Translations under genes and position numbers: made by a program
Source: Planctomycetota bacterium
GTDB lineage: Bacteria > Planctomycetota > Uabimicrobiia > Uabimicrobiales > Uabimicrobiaceae
DNA: 64,000 nt
Direction: 5' to 3'
Assembly: GCA_029260735.1 (NCBI GenBank)
Contig: JAJDCR010000055.1
Coordinates: 37,513-101,512 of the forward strand
Notes under the pieces: model-generated
Databases searched by the model: none
Seen by the model: only the letters and a program-made list of their open reading frames with translations
Told to the model about the DNA's origin: nothing
Part shown: positions 35,476 through 43,417 of the stretch, piece after piece
How the letters are laid out: each line of letters starts with the position of its first letter
Numbering within the stretch: position 1 is the first letter of the stretch

Positions 35476-36306
35476 ATGAAAAATAAAATAAAACAACGAT
35501 TATTTATCGTAGGATGTTCTCGATCGGGAACTACTCTTTTACAAACGATGTTGGTGGCTTCTGATGAGATAGCTTCTTTTCCAGAATCAACAGCCTTTTC
35601 AGGTCTTATTGAAAATAGAAAATCTTTAGAAATAGTCAACGCGATAATCAGTTCTTGGAGATTAAACAGTTGGCTTAAGAAGGTGCTCGGAGTTTCGATG
35701 AATTGGACTGCTTCAAACCGTGTTGAATGTGTCCAAAACTTAGTGAAGGCTTTGGATGAATACTCCTTAAAGCAAGGGAAATATATATGGCTTGAAAAAA
35801 CACCTCAACATTTATACTACATAGACTACATTGAGCATACCGTTAAGAACTGGAAAATAATTCATATTATTAGAAATCCCTATGATACAATTGCTTCGTT
35901 GTATGAAGCTTGTATTTTTTGGGAGAGACCTAAAACGGTTGAGAAAGTCACTTTGAGGTGGTTATATAATTTTTCTATCACGATGTCCTGTGTAGGAAAA
36001 GCTGGTCACCACTTTGTCATATACGAAAACCTTATTCAAAATCCTAATGAAGAAATGAGTAAGCTTGCTTCAGCTCTAGAGATAAACTTACCCGATTACG
36101 ATCAAGTTGATCTATCCGAGTATTCATTTCTTTCCCTAAAAGAGGGGGTCATTCCCCCTTGGAAAAAAAAGAATGTGTCACAGAAAATTATCACTCAATC
36201 TCAAAATAAATTTGAAAAAATTTTCACATTTGAAGAACAAGAATGGATTAGAAGTAAAATCAAAGCAAGCGAAAGACTCCTAAAACAATGCACGTTTAGT
36301 AAATGA
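35476..36306 (+). CDS. Sulfotransferase family protein, tandem paralog
   Basis: FIVGCSRSGTTLLQTMLVAS and IIHIIRNPYDTIASLYEACI show an intact PAPS site. The protein of 276 residues matches the previous gene in most positions, including TPQHLYYIDYIEH against TPEHLYYIHYIEY. The two probably sulfate similar acceptors, with differences concentrated in a few segments. The AAAAATAAT before the ATG is shared with the upstream copy. The gap of 123 bp between them has no recognisable signal. No sulfate-activating gene is in the window. Confidence 0.85.
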   Translation: MKNKIKQRLFIVGCSRSGTTLLQTMLVASDEIASFPESTAFSGLIENRKSLEIVNAIISSWRLNSWLKKVLGVSMNWTASNRVECVQNLVKALDEYSLKQGKYIWLEKTPQHLYYIDYIEHTVKNWKIIHIIRNPYDTIASLYEACIFWERPKTVEKVTLRWLYNFSITMSCVGKAGHHFVIYENLIQNPNEEMSKLASALEINLPDYDQVDLSEYSFLSLKEGVIPPWKKKNVSQKIITQSQNKFEKIFTFEEQEWIRSKIKASERLLKQCTFSK

Positions 36307-36396
36307 TGGTTAAAAAAGGGAGGACAGCTTCGCTATAATCTCCCCAGTTGATTTTAAGCACACTTCCCAGCCTAGCATCTTTGAAGAAAGGATACT

Positions 36397-37467
36397 ATGA
36401 AAGATTTCTCGAAAATTTCCTCTTTGAGTTTTTCTCAGTCCTTAAAACATTCCTTGTCTTTTGGCTCTCGTCATATATTGATTGGCAATGGATTTAGCAT
36501 TGCCTTAAAAGATATTTTTTCCTACCGCTCTCTTTATGAAAAGGCTGATTTTAGGAAGCTCCCCGTTGATGTTCGAAAAATTTTTGAAAAATATGAAACA
36601 GAAGATTTTGAAAAAGTGATGAATCTAATTTCTCACGCTAAAGAGGTGATAGGCTGTCTTGGTTATAAAAAAGAAGCTGAGCAATTAGATTCTTATCACC
36701 ACCGAGTGCGCGATGCTTTAGTGAGTACTTTAGCAAAAATTCATCCTCCTTTTCCTAATGCCATTGCAGAAAATACCGAAAATGTAGATCAAAAGTACCA
36801 AGCTTGCGGTGAATTTCTCAAGTCCTTTGATAAACTCTACACGACAAACTACGATCTTATACTTTATTGGGCGATTATGCGCGGCGGGATAAAATGTGAC
36901 GATGGTTTTAATCGCAAAAATCCTCAAGGCAAACTTTACTGGAACAAAGAGCAACTCGCGAAACAAAAACTTTATTATTTACACGGGGCATTACATCTGT
37001 TTAACGATGGATTACACGTTGAAAAAAAAGCTTTTGCCAAAGAAAAAACTCCTATTCATAAACAGATAACCCAAGCCTTAAAGAAAAGTCAGTTTCCCCT
37101 TTTTGTTTCTGAAGGAAAAAGCCAAGACAAGCTAATGAAAATAAAAAGGGTTCCCTACCTTAGTAGCTGTTTAGAAAGCTTAGGGCAATTAGAAGGCGCT
37201 CTTTTTACCTATGGATTCTCTTTTTCTCCGGGAGATTTCCACATTTTAGATACGATAATGCATTCAAAAATTCGTGCTCTTTACATTGGAGTCCGAGGCA
37301 CCTTAAAACAGAAAAAGTACCGAGAACTTAAGGCTTATATTGCTCAGGCTGCAAGTAATGCGAGAAACAAACGACTCGAAATCTACTCCTATGATATTCA
37401 AAGTACAAATGTTTGGGGAAAACAAATGTCTGAGGAAAGCATTGACATTACTAGGGAAAGAACCTAA
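36397..37467 (+). CDS. DUF4917 SIR2-like protein
   Basis: Three signatures of SIR2-like NAD-binding proteins are seen in order: HILIGNGFSIAL (residues 27-37, the glycine-rich loop), LYTTNYDLILYW (TTNYD at 149-153, where the catalytic Asn sits in related enzymes) and YYLHGALHLF near 196. Overall length and layout fit DUF4917. Relatives with these motifs include NAD-hydrolysing anti-phage effectors, but DUF4917 itself has no assigned role. AAAGGAT precedes the ATG. It has its own TATAAT at 36334-36339 and no sensor or partner gene beside it, so a defence role is only a hypothesis. Confidence 0.8.
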   Translation: MKDFSKISSLSFSQSLKHSLSFGSRHILIGNGFSIALKDIFSYRSLYEKADFRKLPVDVRKIFEKYETEDFEKVMNLISHAKEVIGCLGYKKEAEQLDSYHHRVRDALVSTLAKIHPPFPNAIAENTENVDQKYQACGEFLKSFDKLYTTNYDLILYWAIMRGGIKCDDGFNRKNPQGKLYWNKEQLAKQKLYYLHGALHLFNDGLHVEKKAFAKEKTPIHKQITQALKKSQFPLFVSEGKSQDKLMKIKRVPYLSSCLESLGQLEGALFTYGFSFSPGDFHILDTIMHSKIRALYIGVRGTLKQKKYRELKAYIAQAASNARNKRLEIYSYDIQSTNVWGKQMSEESIDITRERT

Positions 37468-37510
37468 AATGGGCCAAAGTTTCTAAGAAAACCACTCAGA
37501 GGAATGAACT

Positions 37511-38695
37511 ATGATTGAAAAAATTGCTCAAGCTCTCACAATAGAGGGTTTTGATGGATGGCTATTTTATAATTTTAAAAATATAGATCCATCGGCTAAT
37601 CATATACTTAATATGCCGACAGATGCCTTGTTTAGTCGTCGTTGGTACTACTTTGTCCCCGCCAAAAGTGAGCCCATAAAACTCGTTCATGCGATTGAAG
37701 CAGGATCATTGGATCACCTACCTGGAAAAAAACTCATTTATGCCGGTTGGAAAGAGCTTCATGCGAAACTAGCCCAGCTTTTAGAGGGAACAAAAAGGAT
37801 TTGTATGCAGTATTCCCCTTTTAATGCCATTCCCTATGTTGCTTTTGTTGATGCGGGAACAATAGAGTTAGTCAAAAGTACGGGAGTAGAAGTTTATTCC
37901 TCAGCCAATCTGATTCAATCTTTTGAAGCGACATGGAGTGATCACTCCATTGAATTACACAAAAAAGCTGCTCAAAAGGTAAGAAAAATTGTTGACCAGG
38001 CTTTTGCTAAGGTGCGAGACTCTTTAGCTCAAAAAGAAGATCTGAGCGAATACAAGCTTCAACAGTTTGTCATTGAAAAGCTGGAAGAAGAAGGCCTCTT
38101 TTTTGATCATGGACCTATTGTTGCTTTCAACGCCCATAGCGGAGACCCTCATTTTGAACCATCTTCTGAAAATAGTCCTCTTCTCAAAGAAGGGGATTTT
38201 ATCTTAATTGATTTATGGGGGAAAGAAAAAGAGGAAGATGCCGTTTATGCCGATATTACTTGGACGGGCTATGTTGGAAAAGAAGTCCCCGAAGTTTATG
38301 AAAAAGTTTTCTCGATAGTCCGAGATGCTAGAGATGCTGCTGTAGAGTTAATTCAGAAAAAATTTGCGGCAGGTGAAGAAGTTTATGGGTATGAGGTAGA
38401 TGATGCTTGTCGTGGAGTCATTGATTCCAAAGGTTACGGAAAATACTTCATCCATCGAACAGGTCACAGCATCGAACGTGAACTTCATGGTAAAGGAGTG
38501 AACATAGATAACTGGGAAACTAAAGATGAGCGAAAACTGATCGACCGTATCGGTTTTTCCATTGAGCCGGGTATTTACCTGGAAGAGTTTGGAATTCGTT
38601 CTGAAATAAATGCTTATATTAAAGACAATCATGTTTATGTTTCAGGAAGTACTCCTCAAGAAGCGATTATTCCTATTTTACTAGAAAAATCTTAA
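37511..38695 (+). CDS. M24 family metallopeptidase (Xaa-Pro aminopeptidase type)
   Basis: The C-terminal 230 residues carry the pita-bread fold with its five metal ligands: Asp in FILIDLWG, Asp in VYADITWTG, His in HRTGHSIERELHG, Glu in GFSIEPGIYLEEFG and Glu in GIRSEINAYI. The N-terminal 165 residues are a creatinase-like domain. The protein lacks a signal peptide, so it should act in the cytoplasm, releasing an N-terminal residue before proline from short peptides. AGAGGAA precedes the ATG. It starts 43 bp after the SIR2-like gene, but no functional link is evident. Confidence 0.93.
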   Translation: MIEKIAQALTIEGFDGWLFYNFKNIDPSANHILNMPTDALFSRRWYYFVPAKSEPIKLVHAIEAGSLDHLPGKKLIYAGWKELHAKLAQLLEGTKRICMQYSPFNAIPYVAFVDAGTIELVKSTGVEVYSSANLIQSFEATWSDHSIELHKKAAQKVRKIVDQAFAKVRDSLAQKEDLSEYKLQQFVIEKLEEEGLFFDHGPIVAFNAHSGDPHFEPSSENSPLLKEGDFILIDLWGKEKEEDAVYADITWTGYVGKEVPEVYEKVFSIVRDARDAAVELIQKKFAAGEEVYGYEVDDACRGVIDSKGYGKYFIHRTGHSIERELHGKGVNIDNWETKDERKLIDRIGFSIEPGIYLEEFGIRSEINAYIKDNHVYVSGSTPQEAIIPILLEKS

Positions 38696-38793
38696 TTCCT
38701 TTTTAGGAATGATATTAAAATTTCTGGTCGATTTATTTAGAGAAAGGAGAGGCGCATTTTTTTCGGGAAAAATTTCTTTGCGCTAAAAAAAAT

Positions 38794-40371
38794 ATGCTAA
38801 AACGAGTTAAATTGTTCGCCTTTGCTTTAGCCGTCTTATTTTTGATTCTCATCTTGGTTACCCAACCTTTTTCTGCCAAGAGAATTAGAGTGTCCGCTAA
38901 AGTGATAAAATCAGATGTCTATGTGAATTACAACAAGATGGGACAAACCCCTCTAACAGTAGCACTTCGCAAGGGAGACATTGTTTCTGTTATCAACAAA
39001 AAGTTTCTTAACTCAGAATTCCATTATTTGTACAAAGGGGAGAAGTCCCTTCACTTCTCGGATGCTGGTCGTAAACTCCAAGTCAATGGAGAGACTTTTG
39101 GTCTTCATTACTATCCCCTAGAGGACTCTATTTCGGAAAAAGGACGCGGAGGTCAGATTGAATACATCGAGTTAGAAGGAGAGCTAACCCCTAGCATTTC
39201 AGATATATTAGCAAGACGAAGCGATGTTAAAATTCTTCGGGCAGAGAGAATTTTAGGGGATCAACTAATTCTTCTCAAAAAACTTCCGGCCTTGGAAGCT
39301 CTCGATTTAGAAAATAGCAAAGTAAGTAATGAAAACTTAAGCAGCTTGTCTTCTCTTCGCCTCCGTTATCTTAGACTACGGGCTACTCAAACCAACGACG
39401 AGGGGCTAAAAAATATTAGCAGTCTGACAAGCTTGAGAGGGTTAAATCTGTGGGGAACTAAAGTTACCGATAAGGGCTTAGAGTATTTGAAAAATATGAC
39501 TAAGCTCAACACTTTAGTTTTAGGCTATGCTCCTATCACAGACAAAGGGTTAGAGCATATTCAAAGCCTAACTCGCTTACAAACTTTAAACCTGTGGGGA
39601 ACTAAAGTTACCGATGAAGGTTTAAAGTCTCTTGCCCAGCTACCCAAGTTGCTCCATCTAAATCTGTACTACACAGAAGTAAAAGGAGAAGGGCTTAAAG
39701 ATATTCAAGGCATACCTCTGGAAAGTCTTTATCTTAGCAAAAATGCTCTACCCCAATTAGCCCCATTGCAGAGTTTAAGAACTCTTTCTCTTTACTTTAC
39801 GGATTTAAAAGATGAAGACTTAGTTCATCTAAAGGGAATGCCTCAGTTAGAGTTTTTGAACTTAAGAGGAGCCCCTATTAATGGAGATGGTCTCCAACAC
39901 TTAAAAAACAATAAGAATCTTCATACACTTGTTCTAACGGGAACCAAGTTAACCGATGCTGGCATCGAAAACCTAGCCCAAATGGATCAACTGAGAAATC
40001 TTGACCTAAGTAGTGTCGAGATCAATGATGAACAAATTAAAAAACTAAGCGTTCTAAAAAAGCTGTACTCTTTAGATATATACAATACTAAATTAACAGA
40101 CGCTGGAACCAGTTCCTTAAAAAAACTGACAGAGCTTGTCTGGCTCAATATGTCCTATACCGAGATAACCAACGAATGCTTTGATAATATAAATGAAATG
40201 TACAATCTCGAACATCTTTATCTGGGAGATACCGATGCCACTTATGTGGGGCTTATCAAAATGAAGAATTTGCGTAAGTTATCTCTTCTCTATATGCCGG
40301 GAGTGAATATTGGCGAAGAAGGAATTGAAAAGCTTCAGCAAGTTCTTCCGGGCTGCTATATTACGAAATAA
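38794..40371 (+). CDS. Leucine-rich-repeat protein with N-terminal membrane anchor
   Basis: A signal anchor (LFAFALAVLFLILILVTQPF) is followed by a PEGA-like stretch (SDVYVNYNKMGQTPLTVALR). About 14 leucine-rich repeats follow with the consensus LxxLxxLxLxxTxVTDxGL (LRGLNLWGTKVTDKGLEYLK and LQTLNLWGTKVTDEGLKSLA are nearly identical). Repeats of this type form a curved binding surface. The protein is probably exported and anchored in the membrane. No strong ribosome site precedes the ATG. AAAGGAGAGG lies about 40 bp upstream, so the start is slightly uncertain. Confidence 0.85.
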   Translation: MLKRVKLFAFALAVLFLILILVTQPFSAKRIRVSAKVIKSDVYVNYNKMGQTPLTVALRKGDIVSVINKKFLNSEFHYLYKGEKSLHFSDAGRKLQVNGETFGLHYYPLEDSISEKGRGGQIEYIELEGELTPSISDILARRSDVKILRAERILGDQLILLKKLPALEALDLENSKVSNENLSSLSSLRLRYLRLRATQTNDEGLKNISSLTSLRGLNLWGTKVTDKGLEYLKNMTKLNTLVLGYAPITDKGLEHIQSLTRLQTLNLWGTKVTDEGLKSLAQLPKLLHLNLYYTEVKGEGLKDIQGIPLESLYLSKNALPQLAPLQSLRTLSLYFTDLKDEDLVHLKGMPQLEFLNLRGAPINGDGLQHLKNNKNLHTLVLTGTKLTDAGIENLAQMDQLRNLDLSSVEINDEQIKKLSVLKKLYSLDIYNTKLTDAGTSSLKKLTELVWLNMSYTEITNECFDNINEMYNLEHLYLGDTDATYVGLIKMKNLRKLSLLYMPGVNIGEEGIEKLQQVLPGCYITK

Positions 40372-40442
40372 GCGATTGTAAAGGCATCCATAAAAGATGT
40401 CTCACATAAAATTTAGAAAATTTTTCAGAGGAGCAGAGGATA

Positions 40443-41957
40443 ATGCAAAAGATAGGATGGGTTTTAGGAGTCGGGCTATTTTCTTTATTTCTGTGTTGGT
40501 CACAAGTTCCTGAGGCATTACCTCAGGGAATGACAGTTTCTATGATGAAGATTCTTGCCGTTACTTCGCTGATGGCCTGCTTTTGGATCACTGAAGTTAT
40601 TCCTATCCCAGCAACTTCTCTCATCCCTTTGGCTCTTATTCCCCTTTTAGGAGTGGAAATATTTGATAGCGAAGGGAATATGAGCGCTCTGAGTACCAAA
40701 GCGATTGCTCCGGCTTACGGAGACCGGATGATTATCCTCTTGATGGGTGGTTTTTTTATCGCAACGGTCATTGAAAAGGTTAATCTCCACAAGCGCATTG
40801 CCCTTAACGTAATTCTTAAAGTGGGAACAAATCCTCGGCAGTTATTGCTAGGATTCATGATCGCAACGGCCTTTCTCTCCATGTGGATTTCCAACACCGC
40901 AACAACTCTGATGCTCCTTCCGATAGTTTTGGCTGTTGTCGCAGAGTTAGAGAAAAAATTTCCTAAAGAAGAACTCGCTACCGCTTTTCTTTTAGGCATC
41001 GCTTACTCTGCTTCGGTCGGAGGAGTAGGGACTCCCATCGGAACTCCTCCTAATTTAATAATGCTCTCTCAGTACAACGAAACTCGCTTGGCTAATCCTC
41101 ATCTGGGATTAGAAGAAATCAGCTTTGCTAGCTGGATGGGAGTGGGTATTCCCCTAGTCATTGTTATGATTCTCGTTATGTGGGTTTACATGGCTTTCAT
41201 CCGTTATAAATTCCCTGGAGGAAAATCAGAAGCGGGAGGGGAGATCATTAAAAAAGAGCTTGAAGAACTCGGAAAGATGAGCAAACCGGAAAAAATTACC
41301 TTGGTTCTTTTTGCTATCACCGCCGCTCTCTGGATTTTCCGTAAAAATATCAACTTAGAGTTTGTCGTTATACCAGGTTGGTCTAACTTAATGGGGCTAG
41401 AGAAATTCGTGGACGATGCCACTGTTGCTATCCTAATGGCCCTCATTATGTTTAGCTATCCCTTAGGAAACGGTAAAAAACTCCTCGACTGGAACACTGC
41501 TAAGAAAATACCTTGGGGCATGCTCCTTCTTTTTGGAGGAGGAATTGCCTTAGCCGTAGCTTTCCGAGAAACTCAATTATCTGAATGGCTCGGAAAGGTT
41601 CTCGAAAACCAAATCCAAGGAGTCAGTCCCTTACTTATGCTTGCGATAGTATGTTGTTTTATGACTTTCCTAACCGAAATTACATCCAACACCGCTGTCA
41701 CAACAGTAATGATGCCTATTCTAGCTATTACTGCGATATCGATTAAAGTTCACCCAGCCTTTTTAATGATGCCAGCGGCTATCTCCGCTTCCTTTGCCTT
41801 CATGCTCCCCGTCGCGACAGCTCCCAATGCCATTATGTACGGAACCGAGCGTTTTACCATTGCTCAAATGGCTAAAACAGGGTTTCTCTTGAATCTAGTA
41901 GGGGTTGGTATCATTGCTTCTCTTTGCTACGTACTGGGGTACATTTTTATCTTTTAA
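40443..41957 (+). CDS. SLC13/DASS-family anion transporter
   Basis: This is an integral membrane protein of 504 residues with about a dozen helices. It has both family signatures: WISNTATTLMLLPI and, in the second repeat, TEITSNTAVTTVMMPI, the two SNT motifs that bind the carboxylate or anion. VGGVGTPIGTPPNLIML and LPVATAPNAIMYG complete the pattern. Members take up dicarboxylates, tricarboxylates or sulfate with sodium. The substrate is not resolved. GGAGCAGAGGAT precedes the ATG. It is followed by the convergent palindrome at 41988. Confidence 0.94.
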   Translation: MQKIGWVLGVGLFSLFLCWSQVPEALPQGMTVSMMKILAVTSLMACFWITEVIPIPATSLIPLALIPLLGVEIFDSEGNMSALSTKAIAPAYGDRMIILLMGGFFIATVIEKVNLHKRIALNVILKVGTNPRQLLLGFMIATAFLSMWISNTATTLMLLPIVLAVVAELEKKFPKEELATAFLLGIAYSASVGGVGTPIGTPPNLIMLSQYNETRLANPHLGLEEISFASWMGVGIPLVIVMILVMWVYMAFIRYKFPGGKSEAGGEIIKKELEELGKMSKPEKITLVLFAITAALWIFRKNINLEFVVIPGWSNLMGLEKFVDDATVAILMALIMFSYPLGNGKKLLDWNTAKKIPWGMLLLFGGGIALAVAFRETQLSEWLGKVLENQIQGVSPLLMLAIVCCFMTFLTEITSNTAVTTVMMPILAITAISIKVHPAFLMMPAAISASFAFMLPVATAPNAIMYGTERFTIAQMAKTGFLLNLVGVGIIASLCYVLGYIFIF

Positions 41958-41987
41958 GATATTGTCTAACACTTGTCAGAGAAATTT

Positions 41988-42088
41988 AGGCGTAACGGAC
42001 AACCACAAAAAGTTTACCTAAATTCACAGACAATGTAGGGACAACTGCGAGGGCCGTCCGCAAGGATCCTCGCAGTTCCGTTACGCCT
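41988..42088. repeat. Nested palindromic element between convergent genes
   Basis: The outer arms AGGCGTAACGGA (41988-41999) and TCCGTTACGCCT (42077-42088) are perfect over 12 bp. The inner arms AACTGCGAGG (42043-42052) and CCTCGCAGTT (42068-42077) are perfect over 10 bp and share one base with the outer. The inner segment is GC-rich, unlike its surroundings. It may be a REP/MITE-like element or may work as a two-way terminator. No T-run follows. Confidence 0.65.
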
Positions 42089-42104
42089 GCTCAAACCTAA
42101 TTCC

Positions 42105-42587
42105 CTACCCATTTAGGCTCCAGATGGAGTAATTCAAAAATGCTGCAAAGCAAACCCACAAAAAATAAGGGATCATAAGCCCACCTGCAATCTTCGATAT
42201 CCTCCAAAACACCACGATAGTAGCAGCAATGGCTGCCAAAAGTGCTAGAATATCAAACATGGCCCAAAGAGGGTTTTGCAATCCAAAGAATAACGCTGAC
42301 CAAATTAAATTTGCAAACAGTTGCACGGCAAACAATACCAGTCCCAATTTTATGGAGTCTTTTTTCCGGCGTAGCCACACTAACCACAAACTTACAGCCA
42401 TAGATAAATAAAGAGTCGTCCATACTGGCCCAAATACCCAATTTGGAGGAGACCAAATCGGCTTTGTTAGATTTTGATACCAGTTATCAACAGAAATACT
42501 TGTAAATATAGAACCAATGGCAGCTACACTAAAGCAAATAGCTATACTGATAGCTAAACTTAAGTAATCATTTTGTTTTTTTTGCAT
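42105..42587 (-). CDS. tspO: TspO/MBR family protein
   Basis: The 160-residue membrane protein has the family landmarks PIWSPPNWVFGPVWTTLY, FAVQLFANLIWSALFFGL and FAAFLNYSIWSLNG, spread over five helices. TspO proteins bind porphyrins and sterol-like ligands and are linked with oxidative stress and tetrapyrrole handling. I chose the ATG at 42587, which has AAGGAAAAG a few bases upstream. A longer frame to 42737 would add 50 residues that do not fit the family and overlap the next gene. The DCC1-type gene lies 37 bp upstream on the same strand and is likely co-transcribed. Confidence 0.9.
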   Translation of the reverse strand: MQKKQNDYLSLAISIAICFSVAAIGSIFTSISVDNWYQNLTKPIWSPPNWVFGPVWTTLYLSMAVSLWLVWLRRKKDSIKLGLVLFAVQLFANLIWSALFFGLQNPLWAMFDILALLAAIAATIVVFWRISKIAGGLMIPYFLWVCFAAFLNYSIWSLNG

Positions 42588-42624
42588 AGTCTTTTCCTTT
42601 TTGAATAGGTATAAGCCAAATTTA

Positions 42625-43032
42625 TTACTGTTTAGCCCTGACCTTTTCTTCATAAACGCAGGTGCCAGATGAGCACAGATTATCTTTTTTACGAGGAAGA
42701 TAGGGGCGTATTCGTGCAAAGATAAAATAACCAACATGCGCTATTGGATTTACCAAACGATTATCAAAAATTTTTGCAAGAATGGCAAAGCCATCGATAT
42801 TTTTCCATATAGCGATAAAAGCATCTACTCCTTTGCAGATCTGCCCATCAACAAGTTTTACATGCAAATTTAAGTACACATCTTCATCTAAACCATGCTC
42901 TTCAGGAGAAAAATTGTTACTAATGTCGACAAAGTGAATTTTTTTTCCCCTATCTTTCTTCATATAGTAGGAAATCTCAGCCATGCATAAATTACACTTG
43001 CCATCGTAATATGCCGTTATTTTTTCATTCAT
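42625..43032 (-). CDS. DCC1-like thiol-disulfide oxidoreductase family protein
   Basis: The start reads MNEKITAYYDGKCNLCMAEI, with the YDGxCxxC motif of the DUF393/DCC1 family, a thioredoxin-fold group with a redox Cys pair. The C-terminal part has SGTC, adding two more cysteines. The length of 135 residues is typical. AGGAGATAAATA precedes the ATG. It shares an operon with tspO, which suggests a shared role in redox or tetrapyrrole stress, but this is only inferred from position. Confidence 0.87.
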   Translation of the reverse strand: MNEKITAYYDGKCNLCMAEISYYMKKDRGKKIHFVDISNNFSPEEHGLDEDVYLNLHVKLVDGQICKGVDAFIAIWKNIDGFAILAKIFDNRLVNPIAHVGYFIFARIRPYLPRKKDNLCSSGTCVYEEKVRAKQ

Positions 43033-43417
43033 TATTTATCTCCTCTTTTTTGGTTTTAATGTTGAATATATTATACACTTAAATGCTGATAAGTCAAATA
43101 TGTTATTCGTTTTGTTTTTTAGCACACTCCCCAACGGCGTTTAAAAAACACATCTTGGCGAGTTAATCGTGGAAAGCAGAAACGTTGCGAAGCGGGATGA
43201 ACCCCACTTTGACAAAAAAATCTTTGCTAACTTTTTATTTCCTTGGTACTTGCGGCACTAAAATATAAGGTTCTTCTATAATTCCAAAAAGTGTTTACAC
43301 GCTAAAAAATTAAAGTTATAATACAAAAACCGTACTAAAAACACTAAGTTCTCCCTAACAAGTTATTTAAAACCGTTTTTAGGAACTTCGTAGTCAGGAA
43401 CTACGTCTTTTATAGCT
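43033..43417. other. Intergenic region with promoter, hairpin and repeat fragment
   Basis: No ORF is seen. The segment separates the DCC1-type gene (minus strand) from the nuclease-helicase gene (plus strand). It contains a piece related to the MITE-like repeat at 43237-43262 (22 of 26 positions match 4057-4082), a promoter match at 43294-43322 and a small hairpin CGTAGT/ACTACG at 43389-43405, 12 bp before the ATG. Confidence 0.6.
43294..43322 (+). promoter_or_regulatory. Strong candidate sigma-70-type promoter
   Basis: TTTACA and TATAAT are separated by exactly 17 bp, the best promoter match in the window. Transcription would begin about 90 bases before the nuclease-helicase ATG and include the hairpin at 43389-43405, which lies next to the start codon and could affect translation. 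Confidence 0.6.

Noticed and set aside
42588..42737. N-terminal extension of TspO
   Set aside because: It overlaps the DCC1-type gene, does not resemble the family start, and the ATG at 42587 has a good ribosome site.
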